Below are positions 1-9,081 of a stretch of DNA of 52,410 nt, piece after piece. Position numbers and translations under genes: made by a program. The DNA is from Paratractidigestivibacter sp963630635 (GTDB taxonomy: Bacteria; Actinomycetota; Coriobacteriia; Coriobacteriales; Atopobiaceae): assembly GCA_963630635.1 (NCBI GenBank), contig CAVGOA010000010.1, positions 1 to 52,410 on the forward strand, given 5' to 3'. Within the stretch, counting starts at the first letter, position 1. Each line of letters opens with the position of its first letter. The notes beneath the pieces were generated by a model. The model had not been told where the DNA came from. It did not search any database and worked only from the letters and a program-made list of their open reading frames with translations.

Positions 1-214
1 TAAAGATGCGGCCGGTCCAGGCAACGTCCTCTACCAGGGGCTTCTCTGCAAGGTTGGCGTCGCGCGGGTCGTCATCGCCCAGCACCAAGTGGCGCTCCTC
101 GGGCGTGCCCGAGACGTGGTCGCTCTCTTGACGATCGCCGTCGTAAGTAAAGGCCGCCACCGAGTCGCGCATCTCGTCGACAGCGCCAGCCAAGTCGTTG
201 TTCTCGTCAGTCAT
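1..214 (-). CDS. Partial CDS, N-terminus only; possibly a Nudix hydrolase
   Basis: The first 71 codons of a minus-strand gene run off the left edge of the window. The ATG at 214 has a clear ribosome site (GGGGAGGATCC) just upstream. The visible protein starts MTDENNDLAGAVDEMRDS and is acidic. It ends with LVEDVAWTGRIF, which resembles the start of ADP-ribose pyrophosphatase-type Nudix proteins, where a GRIF-like strand precedes the catalytic fold. The Nudix box itself would lie outside the window, so function is a guess; that this is a real coding start is well supported. It is separated from the next gene by a terminator and so begins its own transcript. Confidence 0.6.
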   Translation of the reverse strand, partial: MTDENNDLAGAVDEMRDSVAAFTYDGDRQESDHVSGTPEERHLVLGDDDPRDANLAEKPLVEDVAWTGRIF

Positions 215-257
215 AGGATCCTCCCCGGTTGTTTTTCACCCACTTTAACACCTAAGA

Positions 258-285
258 AAACCCCGCCACAAAAGTGACGGGGTTT
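258..285 (-). terminator. Rho-independent terminator of the GH3 cassette
   Basis: The arms AAACCCCG and CGGGGTTT pair, with an inner CAC/GTG around an AAAA loop. Read on the minus strand the hairpin is followed by TTTTCTT. It lies 36 bases past the stop of the 321-1943 gene and ends the kinase-glycosidase transcript. Confidence 0.8.
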
Positions 286-320
286 CCGGGAAGAAGAAGA
301 GGGATGAGAGCCCCCTTTAC

Positions 321-1943
321 TTAATTGGCCAGCGTAAGCGTTGCCTCGCCAACCTCATAAGACGCGCTGGAGTAGTAGGTCGAGACGTTCTCGGTGTGAG
401 CCGGGATCGTGATCGTCTTCGCGTCGCCCGTGGAGGTGATGGGCACCTCAAGCGGGTCGCTGCCGTTGATGGTCATCGTGTAAGCGGTGTCGGAGCTAGC
501 TACAAGCGTGCCGTTCTCCACCACAGAGCCGTCGGCGTTCATAACGGTCACGGTGTTGTGGGAGTAATCCACAATCATCGTTGCCGCTGAGTCGGTGACC
601 GCGCCATCGACAACCAAGCCGTAGTTGCCCTGGTAGATATCGGTGACAAGGGTGTCGACCTTCGCGTCGAAGGTGGCCTCGACGCCCAGGAACTTTCCGG
701 TGACGGCCTTGGTGCCGGTGGTATCGGACTCATAGCCCTCGTAGCGCAGTCGACCGGCCCATATAGTGTCGGTGACGCCGCTGGCACGCACAACGGTGAC
801 GGACAGGGCAGAGCAGCCAAAGTCGTCGCCGGTGTAGAAGGTGCCCAAGCCAGAGGCGTCGATGGTGACGCTTTGCGCGGGCGAGTACCGCTGACCGTAG
901 ATGTTCATGTTGCGTGTCATCGCGCCGTAGTAGTAGGCGTAGCTGAAGCTGGCCTCCCAGTTGTAGTCGCCGTGCTCGGTGTCGAAGATCTGGATGTCGG
1001 CATCGGCGCCGGCATCGGTGGGAGTGGGGCTACAGACGCCGTGGGAGTCAAGCTGGCCGGTAAGGTGAATAACGAAGTCCTTCTCGCCGGACTCGTCGAC
1101 GTTGTACCAGTAGCCGTAGACGTAGGTGGGGCTGCCGCCGGCGAGGGAGGTAACGGGGCCGGTCAGAGAGCCGTACATAGAGCCGTCCTTGCAAAGGTAC
1201 ATGTCAAGACACACGGGGTCGCGAACGGTGGCAAAGCCCTCGGTATACTGTCCCTCGAAGAAGTAGGCGACCTCGCCGTTGTCCTCCTTGGTGGCCCACT
1301 CGGAGTAAGGCGTCGCGGCCAGCTCGTCGATGGTCATGTTGGCGTACTTGTTGTCGGCAAGCGTCATGGTCGCGGCCTCGGCAGAAGAGGCCGCGGCGCT
1401 GGTGTTGCCGGAAGAGCCGGAAGCCGCGCCGCCCTTGGCCGCGCCGCCAAAACCCAGGGCGCCCACGCACACCACGACGGCCGCGACGGCCAGCGCGATG
1501 GCCGCGGGGAACAGGCGCTTCGAGGCTGCCCAGTCCTTCTCGGCCACAGGCTGCTCAAAGAAGCAAGCAATCACGCAGAGCAAGCAGCTCGCAAAGGAGC
1601 CCACCATGTATGCCACGCACAGCCCGGCGTTGCCGCCCGCAAACGTCACCTTGTTGATGACGTCGGCAAAGACGTAGTACAGCTGGGTAATCGAGAAGTA
1701 CATTGCGGCTCCGTAGATAACCGCCTGCACCAGCGCGGCAAAGCGGAAGGGAACTAGCACGAACACTACAGACACGATTGCACCGACGAGAAGAACCATG
1801 CCGGGAACGATTCCCGTGTGGCCCACGGGCGCCGCATCGGCCTGAGTCAGGAGAAACACAATGGCCGTCGCCAGCGCGACAAGAGCGGCCGCCATGCAGA
1901 GCACCGCACCGGTGCCCCTGTTCTTGATGCGTTCAAAATCCAT
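321..1943 (-). CDS. Membrane-anchored protein of unknown function with extracellular beta-rich domain
   Basis: The 540-residue product has about five hydrophobic segments in its first 170 residues: near 12-32, 45-65, 68-88, 105-125 and 147-167. A short Gly/Ala/Ser linker (about 170-190) follows. The remaining 350 residues are polar, aromatic-rich and strand-like, with many Thr, Ser, Gly and Tyr, as in a surface-exposed domain. I recognise no family and no catalytic motif. It starts 15 bases after the GH3 stop, so the two are almost certainly co-transcribed and the transcript ends at the hairpin just downstream. The context suggests a cell-surface partner of the glycosidase, for example in substrate binding or sensing, but that is inference. 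Confidence 0.8.
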   Translation of the reverse strand: MDFERIKNRGTGAVLCMAAALVALATAIVFLLTQADAAPVGHTGIVPGMVLLVGAIVSVVFVLVPFRFAALVQAVIYGAAMYFSITQLYYVFADVINKVTFAGGNAGLCVAYMVGSFASCLLCVIACFFEQPVAEKDWAASKRLFPAAIALAVAAVVVCVGALGFGGAAKGGAASGSSGNTSAAASSAEAATMTLADNKYANMTIDELAATPYSEWATKEDNGEVAYFFEGQYTEGFATVRDPVCLDMYLCKDGSMYGSLTGPVTSLAGGSPTYVYGYWYNVDESGEKDFVIHLTGQLDSHGVCSPTPTDAGADADIQIFDTEHGDYNWEASFSYAYYYGAMTRNMNIYGQRYSPAQSVTIDASGLGTFYTGDDFGCSALSVTVVRASGVTDTIWAGRLRYEGYESDTTGTKAVTGKFLGVEATFDAKVDTLVTDIYQGNYGLVVDGAVTDSAATMIVDYSHNTVTVMNADGSVVENGTLVASSDTAYTMTINGSDPLEVPITSTGDAKTITIPAHTENVSTYYSSASYEVGEATLTLAN

Positions 1944-1958
1944 TAGTCACCACCTCCA

Positions 1959-4928
1959 CTAATTCGCAGAAACGTTGTCGTCAGAAGAGTCTTGGGTCTT
2001 CTCAGCTGCGGCTTCTTTGCTTAATCCAACGCCATAGGCCACGGCCGCCCCCACGGTCGCCGCGGCAACAACGCCGTCGACGCCGTAAAGGACCTTCTTC
2101 CACCACGGCGTGCCGTCGTCGACGACGGTGTCTGCCGAGAGCGTGCCCATAGAGGATTTGAGCATGACGTAGTAGAGGTAGTGGTTGGAGTCGATGACCT
2201 TCTGGAGCAGGTCGCCGTCGTCGGTGGACTTGATAATCTCGCCTACCTCGGTAGGACGGGCGGCATCCAGGCAGAAGATGTTGGTGCCGGCCATGAGCAT
2301 CTCGGGTGCCGAGGAGTACGCAGAGGCGGTGATGGCGTCGTCGATGATGAAACCGCCGTAGTTCCACTCGTCGCGCAGGATGTGCTGAAGATCAGTTGAC
2401 TCGCCCGCGTAGCGCAGGCCAAGGCGGTTGTACGAGGTCATGATGCCCAGCGAATCGCCAGTTGCGATGGTGGCCTCAAACGGACGGATGTAAATCTCAC
2501 GGATGGCCTGCTCGTTAGAAAAAGTGCCAATGCCCTTACGGCCGGCTTCCTGCTCGTTCAAGAAGAAGTGCTTCACGACGCCAATAAGACCCTTGGTGCG
2601 CATACCCGTGACAACCTGCTTGGCCGCGTAGTAACCAAGCATGGGATCCTCGGAGAAGTACTCGGAGGTACGGCCACCGTAGGGGCTACGCAAGATGTTG
2701 GTGCCCGGCGCATAGGCGATGGGGATCGAGGCGTACAAGGCGTCCTCGCCGTACATCTGGCCAAAGCGGTGCTGCAGCTCGGGGTTCCAGCTGGCAGCCA
2801 CCACCGGCAGGGTCGCCCAACCGGTGCAGTTGCGGCGGTCGCCGTACTTGAACTGGCCGTTCATGCCCTCGGGGCCATCGACGATGGTGCAGCCGGGCTT
2901 GTTGACGGTCTTGACCGTCTTGATGCCCTTGGAGTCGCCCATGTTAAGGAGAAGGTCGTCCAACGTAAGCTGTGAGAGGAACTGGTCCCACTTGGGGTCA
3001 TCGAACTCGACTCCCACCATGTCGAGGAAGTTGATCTTGTTATCCAGCGTCACGCCAAGTTGGAAATCCGAGACGCTCTTTGCGCTGGCAGACTTGGTGT
3101 AGAACTGCATGTTGAGGCCGTCGTACATCTTGTCGTTGACGGTAAGAGACGAAACCGTTGTGGGATAGGTTCCCTCCCAGTCGCTGCGCGAGAGGTACTC
3201 GATCTTCTCGTCGTCGTTTGCCCAGTAGTTGAGGTCGGCGGTGTCAAAGGTGTTGGTGACCTCTACCTTCTTGTTGTACGGGGACTGGCGGTAGGTGATC
3301 TTATCGGTGTCGCTGTTCTGAGAAGACCACACCCTGACCGCATCGGTGCTGGTCTGGGCGGCGTCGCCGTTGTGGTCCACGAGCTTAGAAGCCACACGCG
3401 AGCCGACCTTGACGGCAAGCACGTTGTTGAGGGCCTCGTGTGCGCCGTTGCCAACGGCAAAGTAGTAGTCGCCGGCGTCAAGGATGTAGCCCTTTGCGCC
3501 CTTCACATCATAAGAGGCAAGGACATAGGCCGGGAACTCGAGCTTCACGCTCTCGGAGTCGCCCGCCTTGACGTCGACCTTGTCGTAGGCAACCAACTGG
3601 ATCGCGGACTTCTCGACGCCGTTCTTCTTGTCGTAATCGGTGTAGGGAGACTGCACGTAGAGCTGCGCCACGGCCTTGCCGTCCATCTTACCGGTATTCT
3701 TGATGGTGACCGTCGCCGCGAACTTATCGTTAGTGGCGTCATACTTTACCTCGTCAAGAAGGTACTCAAAGGCGGTGTAAGAGAGGCCAAAGCCAAACGG
3801 GAAGCAAACCTCCTCGGCATAGCTCCAGCCGTTGGTGGATGCCTTGGTACCGGCGTTGCTCGAGGCGTTGCCCTGACCAAGGACGCAATCCTCATAGCGG
3901 GTCTCGTAGTAACGATAACCCACGTAGATGCCCTCTTTGTAGGTGACGTAGCTATCGCCCAGGGCACGTGGGGTCTTGCCGCCGTAGTTAAACGAATACA
4001 GGCCAAAATTCTCGGCCGAAGGGGCAGACAACGAGTGCGCGACAAAGGTCGCTTGCGCGTGACCAGAAGGGTTGACGTCGCCCGTAATCACGCGGATGGC
4101 ACCGGGCATGCCGTAGAAGCCGGGGTTGCCCACCCACAAGACCGCGTCCACGCCGTACTCCTCGAGCCAGCCCAGTTCAAGGGCAAAGACCGAGTTGAGA
4201 AGAACGACTACCTTCTTGAACTTGCCGGAAGACTTGATGGTCTCGAAGATGGCCTTCTCGCCGTCGTCGAGCTCAAGCATTCGCTTGCCCGAGTCGCCGG
4301 TAACAGCCAGGTCCTTGCCCTCGGTTGCAAAGCGCGAGAGGATCACGATAGCAACGTCGCCGTAGCCTTCGAAGGAACCCTTGACGTCGTCGGTAAAGAC
4401 GGAGCCGTCGTACTCGCCCACGGCGGTGACGGAGCGCTCGGGCGCGGTGGCCTTGTCGTAGGCGTCGAGCAGCGCCTGGTTGACGTTGAACCCGGCATCC
4501 TTAAGGGCGGTCACCGGGGTCTTCTCGTACGCCTCGTTGGTGGAGGAACCGCCGGCAGTGCTGCGGAAGACCGGGGTCACCGAGCCGCGGCCAAAGGCCG
4601 TGACGTTGCGCTCGGAGCTGGACAGCGGCAGTGCGTTGTCCTTGTTATAGAGAAGGACGCTGCCCTCTTCCTCCTCGCGCTCGCAGAACTCGTAGGCCGC
4701 CTGGATGTAGTTCTGGAATCCCTGGTCGGTCAGCGAGCCGTCTGCAGTGAACTCGGTTCCGCCGTAACCCGAGGCAGACGAGCCGTCGCCAAGGGCGTGG
4801 TTGATTTCGCCCTCCTGCTCGGACGCGACGGATGTCACCGATGCTGCAAGGCTGGTGAGCAGCACGCCGACACCTGCTGCGCCAAAGCAGCGCCGTGTCA
4901 TGTTCTTGGGCGCTTTTTGTCCTGACAT
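1959..4928 (-). CDS. Glycoside hydrolase family 3 protein with reversed domain order (beta-glucosidase-like)
   Basis: The 989-residue product has GH3 parts in reverse order. A GH3 C-terminal-type alpha/beta domain comes first (about 80-350, starting near NALPLSSSERNVTAFGRG). A fibronectin-III-like domain follows (about 375-490, with FPFGFGLSYTAFEY). The TIM-barrel catalytic domain comes last (about 620-930: DGPEGMN, then KHFFLNEQE, then GGFIIDD, whose second Asp fits the nucleophile). Reversed GH3 enzymes are known from Ruminococcus albus and Butyrivibrio fibrisolvens. The N-terminus (TRRCFGAAGVGVLLTSLAAS) looks like a Tat or anchor signal, and residues near 950-970 form a C-terminal membrane segment, so the enzyme should sit outside, tethered to the membrane. 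The ATG at 4928 is chosen because GGAAGGA precedes it; an upstream in-frame start would overlap the kinase gene. Confidence 0.9.
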   Translation of the reverse strand: MSGQKAPKNMTRRCFGAAGVGVLLTSLAASVTSVASEQEGEINHALGDGSSASGYGGTEFTADGSLTDQGFQNYIQAAYEFCEREEEEGSVLLYNKDNALPLSSSERNVTAFGRGSVTPVFRSTAGGSSTNEAYEKTPVTALKDAGFNVNQALLDAYDKATAPERSVTAVGEYDGSVFTDDVKGSFEGYGDVAIVILSRFATEGKDLAVTGDSGKRMLELDDGEKAIFETIKSSGKFKKVVVLLNSVFALELGWLEEYGVDAVLWVGNPGFYGMPGAIRVITGDVNPSGHAQATFVAHSLSAPSAENFGLYSFNYGGKTPRALGDSYVTYKEGIYVGYRYYETRYEDCVLGQGNASSNAGTKASTNGWSYAEEVCFPFGFGLSYTAFEYLLDEVKYDATNDKFAATVTIKNTGKMDGKAVAQLYVQSPYTDYDKKNGVEKSAIQLVAYDKVDVKAGDSESVKLEFPAYVLASYDVKGAKGYILDAGDYYFAVGNGAHEALNNVLAVKVGSRVASKLVDHNGDAAQTSTDAVRVWSSQNSDTDKITYRQSPYNKKVEVTNTFDTADLNYWANDDEKIEYLSRSDWEGTYPTTVSSLTVNDKMYDGLNMQFYTKSASAKSVSDFQLGVTLDNKINFLDMVGVEFDDPKWDQFLSQLTLDDLLLNMGDSKGIKTVKTVNKPGCTIVDGPEGMNGQFKYGDRRNCTGWATLPVVAASWNPELQHRFGQMYGEDALYASIPIAYAPGTNILRSPYGGRTSEYFSEDPMLGYYAAKQVVTGMRTKGLIGVVKHFFLNEQEAGRKGIGTFSNEQAIREIYIRPFEATIATGDSLGIMTSYNRLGLRYAGESTDLQHILRDEWNYGGFIIDDAITASAYSSAPEMLMAGTNIFCLDAARPTEVGEIIKSTDDGDLLQKVIDSNHYLYYVMLKSSMGTLSADTVVDDGTPWWKKVLYGVDGVVAAATVGAAVAYGVGLSKEAAAEKTQDSSDDNVSAN

Positions 4929-5012
4929 GTGTCCTTCCTTTCCCAAAAACTCTTCCCATACCCGGCAAGCGCGCGGCATTTGTCGGCCGGCAACAAGCGG
5001 GTCCATGGGCGT

Positions 5013-5039
5013 AACATAGCTTTTGGGACGTTTGGGACC
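5013..5039 (-). promoter_or_regulatory. Candidate activator-dependent promoter of the GH3 gene with 9-bp direct repeat
   Basis: On the minus strand GTCCCAAAC is followed directly by GTCCCAAAA, a tandem 9-base repeat. A TATGTT hexamer follows four bases later in -10 position. No good -35 is present, and the repeat occupies that place. This fits an activator site, possibly for the adjacent LytTR regulator, although LytTR repeats are normally about 21 bases apart. Confidence 0.35.
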
Positions 5040-5077
5040 TTCAGAAATGGCACAGATGCCAAAAAGCGCGGCCCAGA

Positions 5078-6385
5078 CTACATCTGCGCAGCGGCTTTTC
5101 GCAAACCTTCGGCGGGGATGCAAACCACCAGATAGAAAATCTGGTCCTCGACAAAGAAGTAGGCCGAGCCGCCGTAATTCTCGGCTATGGCGCGAATACT
5201 GCGCACACCAAAGCCATGGGATGTGGCGTCTGCTTTGGTGGTCTTTACCTGGCCATCTTTCACAACAGGCACTTTTGGCGAGAAGTTCTCAAAGCGAACG
5301 ACCACCATCTTGCCCTGGCGCGCGGCGTTGACGCGAATCACGCGGCGGGCCATGTCGTCCACCGTGGAGAGACACTCAATGGCGTTGTCCAGGGCATTTC
5401 CAAAGAGGGAGTAGATGTGATAGCTGCTCATACCCTCCAGCGCCTCGCCGTCGGCCGAGCACACAAGCTGGATGTTGGCAGCCGCGCACGCCTTTGCCTT
5501 CTGCGTGATGACAACGTCAAGGGCCTTGTTACCCGTGAAGTAGCGCAGGTTGAGATCGTTCATCTCGGCTTCTAACTGGGCTTTTTGCTCGCTGGGGACC
5601 GTGGAATACTGCTGCTTAAGGTCGTGGTAGCGGATATTGATCTTCTCCACGTCGGCCTGCGCCTGCTCATACATGGAACGGTCCTTCTCAAGGAGGTTCT
5701 CCAGAATGTCGTTCTCGGTCTCCAGGCGCTCGACGCTGCAGTTGGTTATCTCTAAGAACAGGATGGCCAACGCAAGAATGACGCAGAGAAGGGCAAGGCA
5801 AAGGTAGCTGGAAAGATAGGTCGATCCCTCGAAATCAAAGTTGTTCTCGATGACAAGGCTTAGATAGATGGCGGCAACCAGAAAACTAGCAGAGAAGAAC
5901 ACGGTGCGAACGTTGTTGAACATAAGCTCGCGGCCACCAAGCAGCCGGCGCGTGAAGATGAGGTAGACAGGCACATACACCAGCGCTGTTGCTGACGCCA
6001 AAAGTACTACGACAAGCAACCGGGGCATCGGCGAGCCCGCAACGACGCGCCAAATCACGACCATGAAAGTCAGCTTCGACGCAATGAGCTGAACGGTATA
6101 TGCGCAGGTAACCGAAAAGATCGCATGGACCACGCCACAGTCAAAGCAAACAAGGACCCACCCAAACACCAAAACGACGTCAACGGCGAGATAGGCCATC
6201 GACGGCTGGTCCATAGTCGGTTGGGCGGCGAGGCACACCGTCAAAAACAAGAACACCGCGGTGCCAATGATTGCGCGTGTCATAAAACCGGGTCTCTTCT
6301 CGCCCCATGGCACAAAGAGCAGGGCACCAATAAGAAGCCCCACAGGCACGTGAGCGCTTAAAAGCAGCGCGGCAAAATCCATCAC
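5078..6385 (-). CDS. AgrC-type (GHKL) sensor histidine kinase
   Basis: The 435-residue product has six or seven hydrophobic segments over about the first 215 residues, then a coiled-coil-like stretch (VERLETENDILENLLEKDRS). The histidine region has YHDLKQQ, where His is the likely phosphoacceptor. A GHKL ATP-binding domain follows, with an N box (LFGNALDNAIE) and a G box (HGFGVRSIRAIAENYGG). This is the layout of the HPK10/AgrC family, which senses peptides or other ligands through the membrane part. The start overlaps the regulator stop by four bases (ATGA), so kinase and regulator are translationally coupled. No AgrB/AgrD peptide genes are visible nearby, so the signal is unknown. Confidence 0.88.
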   Translation of the reverse strand: MMDFAALLLSAHVPVGLLIGALLFVPWGEKRPGFMTRAIIGTAVFLFLTVCLAAQPTMDQPSMAYLAVDVVLVFGWVLVCFDCGVVHAIFSVTCAYTVQLIASKLTFMVVIWRVVAGSPMPRLLVVVLLASATALVYVPVYLIFTRRLLGGRELMFNNVRTVFFSASFLVAAIYLSLVIENNFDFEGSTYLSSYLCLALLCVILALAILFLEITNCSVERLETENDILENLLEKDRSMYEQAQADVEKINIRYHDLKQQYSTVPSEQKAQLEAEMNDLNLRYFTGNKALDVVITQKAKACAAANIQLVCSADGEALEGMSSYHIYSLFGNALDNAIECLSTVDDMARRVIRVNAARQGKMVVVRFENFSPKVPVVKDGQVKTTKADATSHGFGVRSIRAIAENYGGSAYFFVEDQIFYLVVCIPAEGLRKAAAQM

Positions 6386-7131
6386 AGCCCCCAGTCCTTG
6401 GTTGCAAGATAGCGCGAGAAGGCCGCTTTAAACGAGTCCCTGAACTTGCGGCCAATGGGCAGGGTATGCTCCCCCACCTGGACATTCATCCCGTTGACTG
6501 AGTCGACCAAAGCAAGGTTGACCAGGTAGCTGGCGCCGCTTCTTGCAAAGCCGTGCGGAACGAGCTCGTCTGCCAGGGACTGGAGCGAGCCACGCGAGGT
6601 ATAAACCGCCTCTTTGCCCGCGCGGTCGCGGGCGACGTAGCTCAGCGTGTGCTTACGCACCTCGACGTAAGCGAGGTCGGAAACCGCGATTGACCGCGAG
6701 AGCGCGCCATCCTTGACCAGGATTTTCTTTGTACGCGCCGTGTCCTTCATGCGCGCGTGCAGGGTGACGGCCGCAAGCGCCCTGTGCTGGAACAGCTCAA
6801 ACGAGTACCACTCGATGGGCTTGACCAAAAAGCCAAGGGCGCCCACCTTGTAGCCGCTTACGGCAAACTGCTGCAGGTTAGTACAAAAAATGATGACAAC
6901 CGAGCCGTTCGTCTGACGAATGCTCTCGGCAAGCTCCATGCCCGACATACCCGGCATGTCAATGTCCAGGTAGAGGATGTCGAAGTTGGCACGGGAGGCC
7001 AGGGCCTCACCGGCGCAGCAGTACTCATGGACATCGAACTCGACGCCCTCTTCATCCATATAACGACGAAGCGCCGCCTTAAGGTTATCCCTATCGGCGG
7101 CGTAATCGTCGACTATGCCGATCTTTATCAT
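6382..7131 (-). CDS. LytTR-family response regulator
   Basis: The 249-residue product has an N-terminal receiver domain (IVDDYAADRDN acidic pocket; phospho-Asp in LYLDIDMPGMSG, around residue 57; conserved Lys in VKPIEW near 107). The C-terminal half is a LytTR DNA-binding domain: VRKHTLSYVARD, then VYTSRGSLQSLADEL, then GFARSGASYLVNLALVDSV, then IGRKFRDSFKAAF. LytTR regulators pair with AgrC-like kinases, matching the gene that overlaps it downstream. It begins only 33 bases after purD ends with no terminator between, so it may be read from purD or from a short promoter there. Likely targets are itself and the adjacent GH3 cassette. Confidence 0.92.
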   Translation of the reverse strand: MIKIGIVDDYAADRDNLKAALRRYMDEEGVEFDVHEYCCAGEALASRANFDILYLDIDMPGMSGMELAESIRQTNGSVVIIFCTNLQQFAVSGYKVGALGFLVKPIEWYSFELFQHRALAAVTLHARMKDTARTKKILVKDGALSRSIAVSDLAYVEVRKHTLSYVARDRAGKEAVYTSRGSLQSLADELVPHGFARSGASYLVNLALVDSVNGMNVQVGEHTLPIGRKFRDSFKAAFSRYLATKDWGL

Positions 7132-7164
7132 GCGATCAGACCCGTCGTCATTCAGACTATGCCC

Positions 7165-8454
7165 CTAGCGCCCCTGGATACAGCGCAGGCCAATGTCGGT
7201 GCGGAAGGTCTTGCCGTCGAAGTCGATAAGGTCGCAAGCGGCATAGGCCTGGGCGCGGGCCTCCTCAAAGGTGGGAGCCACGGCGGTGACGTCCAGGACG
7301 CGGCCACCGTTGGTCAGGAACTCGCCGTTCTCGCCCAGCTTGGTGCCGGCGTGGTAGACGGTGACGCCGTCCAGCTGCTCGGCCTTCTCGATACCGGTGA
7401 TGACCTTGCCCTTCTCGTAGGCACCGGGGTATCCGGCCGAGGTCAGAACGACCGAGACGGCCCAGTCGTCGTCCCAAGAGACCATCGCAGGGTCAAGGGT
7501 GCCGTTGTCGCAGGCCTTGAATACCTGGATGAGGTCAGCCTTCATACGAGGCAGGACAACCTGGGTCTCGGGGTCGCCAAAGCGGGCGTTGAACTCCAGG
7601 ACCTTGGGGCCGTCCTTGGTCAGCATGAAGCCGCCGTACAGGCAGCCAGAGTAGGTGATGCCCTCGGCGGCCAGCTCGGCCACCACACGCTTCTCGATGT
7701 CGATCATCTGGTCAAGCTCATCGGCCGTGACCATGGGCACCGGGCTGTAGACGCCCATGCCGCCGGTGTTGGGGCCGCGGTCGCCGTCCAGGGCACGCTT
7801 GTGGTCCTGCGAAGTGGCGAGAGGAACCAGGGTCTTGCCGTCGGTCAAGGCCAGCAAAGAGCACTCGGGGCCCTCCATCATTTCCTCGACCACAACGGTA
7901 GCGCCAGCCTCGCCAAAGGCCCCCGAGAAGCACTCGTGGACACCCTCGAGGGCTTCCTCGGTGGTCTGGGCCACGATGACGCCCTTACCAGCGGCCAAGC
8001 CATCGGCCTTAACGACGATGGGGCCACCGACCTGTTGCACGTAGGCGGTGCACTCCTCCTCGTTGGTGAAGCTGCGATAGGCCGCGGTGGGAACCTGGGC
8101 ACGCATCATGACCTGCTTGGCAAACTTCTTTGAGCCCTCCATCTGGGCTGCGTCGCCGTTGGGGCCAAAGCACGGGATGCCGGCACTGCGCACGGCGTCG
8201 GCCACGCCCGCGACAAGCGGAGCCTCGGGGCCAATGACCACGAGGCCAATGTGATTCTCGCGAGCCCACTCGGCAACCGAGTTGGGGTCCTCGGGGTCAA
8301 GGTCAGCGTGCTTAGCCATGGTGTCCATGCCGCCGTTGCCGGGAGCCACCCACAGCTGGCCTGCTTGCTCGGACTCTGCCAACTTGCAGAGAAGGGCGTG
8401 CTCGCGCCCGCCGGAACCCAAAAGAAGAATGTCGCACTTGCTAAAGTTGGGCAT
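7165..8454 (-). CDS. purD: Phosphoribosylamine-glycine ligase
   Basis: PurD joins glycine to 5-phosphoribosylamine using ATP, the second step of de novo purine synthesis. The 429-residue product has the usual length and the ATP-grasp signatures: LLLGSGGREHAL at the N-terminus, KADGLAAGKGV in the ATP-binding part, and EFNARFGDPETQ near the metal site. The start MPNFSKCDILLLGSGGREHA is normal; upstream the minus strand reads AAGGAGGTTCTC, a good ribosome site. It lies downstream of purA and an unknown gene on the same strand, forming a small purine group, and runs into the response regulator gene. Confidence 0.97.
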   Translation of the reverse strand: MPNFSKCDILLLGSGGREHALLCKLAESEQAGQLWVAPGNGGMDTMAKHADLDPEDPNSVAEWARENHIGLVVIGPEAPLVAGVADAVRSAGIPCFGPNGDAAQMEGSKKFAKQVMMRAQVPTAAYRSFTNEEECTAYVQQVGGPIVVKADGLAAGKGVIVAQTTEEALEGVHECFSGAFGEAGATVVVEEMMEGPECSLLALTDGKTLVPLATSQDHKRALDGDRGPNTGGMGVYSPVPMVTADELDQMIDIEKRVVAELAAEGITYSGCLYGGFMLTKDGPKVLEFNARFGDPETQVVLPRMKADLIQVFKACDNGTLDPAMVSWDDDWAVSVVLTSAGYPGAYEKGKVITGIEKAEQLDGVTVYHAGTKLGENGEFLTNGGRVLDVTAVAPTFEEARAQAYAACDLIDFDGKTFRTDIGLRCIQGR

Positions 8455-8506
8455 GAGAACCTCCTTGAGACGGGCCGTTGGGCCCAGGGTACAAAAGCAG
8501 GGCTAA

Positions 8507-9076
8507 CTAGCTGTTGTTGGTGGGTAAAGACTCGGGAACAAAGACGATGGCAATGCCGCCCGCGCCAATGAGTTCGGCCACCGCGGGCGTGACGGTAAGG
8601 TCGCCCATAAAACGATACGAGAACTCGTTGGTGTCCAGATGCTTGGTTACCGAGCGCAGGGACTTGTCGTCCTGGGTGTGAAGAATGACGTAGTCGAGGG
8701 TCCCCAAAGAGGCCGAGACGGTGCTCATGGCCTGCACAGCTCGGGCGCACAAATCGTCCAGGCTGGTACCACGCGCCAAGGCCGTGAACTCGCGGCCTTT
8801 AAGCAGGTAGAGGAGCCTCTCACCAACCAGGCGAATCTTGAACTCGCTGGCGCGGGCAACCAAGGCGCTGCCGTGGCGGCGCTGGGCGCGGCGGCGGACA
8901 AAAGCCGCGTCGCTCGTGGGGATAAACAAGACGCGCAGGTTGTCCCGCACGTCCTCAAACGACACGCCAAGCATGCCGCAGGCAACCTCGAACTGAGCGA
9001 TAAGCTCGGCCTCGACGTCGCTTGCGGTCATGCCTGGCGTTTGGTTCTTCTCGATGGTGGAAAGGTCGTTTGCCAC
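8507..9076 (-). CDS. Protein of unknown function between purA and purD
   Basis: The 189-residue product is proposed to start at a GTG at 9076, five bases after the purA stop; a GGAAG inside the last purA codons can act as ribosome site. An ATG at 9031 is the alternative. The sequence is mixed alpha/beta without membrane segments, with FIPTSDAAFVRRRAQRRHG basic in the first half and VTPAVAELIGAGGIAIVFVPE at the end. I recognise no family. Tight packing between two purine genes suggests co-expression, not necessarily a purine role. The longer frame extending to 9232 overlaps purA and is not credible. Confidence 0.75.
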   Translation of the reverse strand: MANDLSTIEKNQTPGMTASDVEAELIAQFEVACGMLGVSFEDVRDNLRVLFIPTSDAAFVRRRAQRRHGSALVARASEFKIRLVGERLLYLLKGREFTALARGTSLDDLCARAVQAMSTVSASLGTLDYVILHTQDDKSLRSVTKHLDTNEFSYRFMGDLTVTPAVAELIGAGGIAIVFVPESLPTNNS

Positions 9077-9081
9077 CTGGA

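Noticed and set aside
3060..4925. A 621-codon open frame on the plus strand opposite the GH3 gene, and similar long frames opposite purD, purA, dnaB, gyrA and gyrB
   Set aside because: These are mirror frames of high-GC coding sequence. They show repetitive Val/Gly/Ala/His/Asp composition, no ribosome sites and no recognisable motifs, while the opposite strand encodes clear families.
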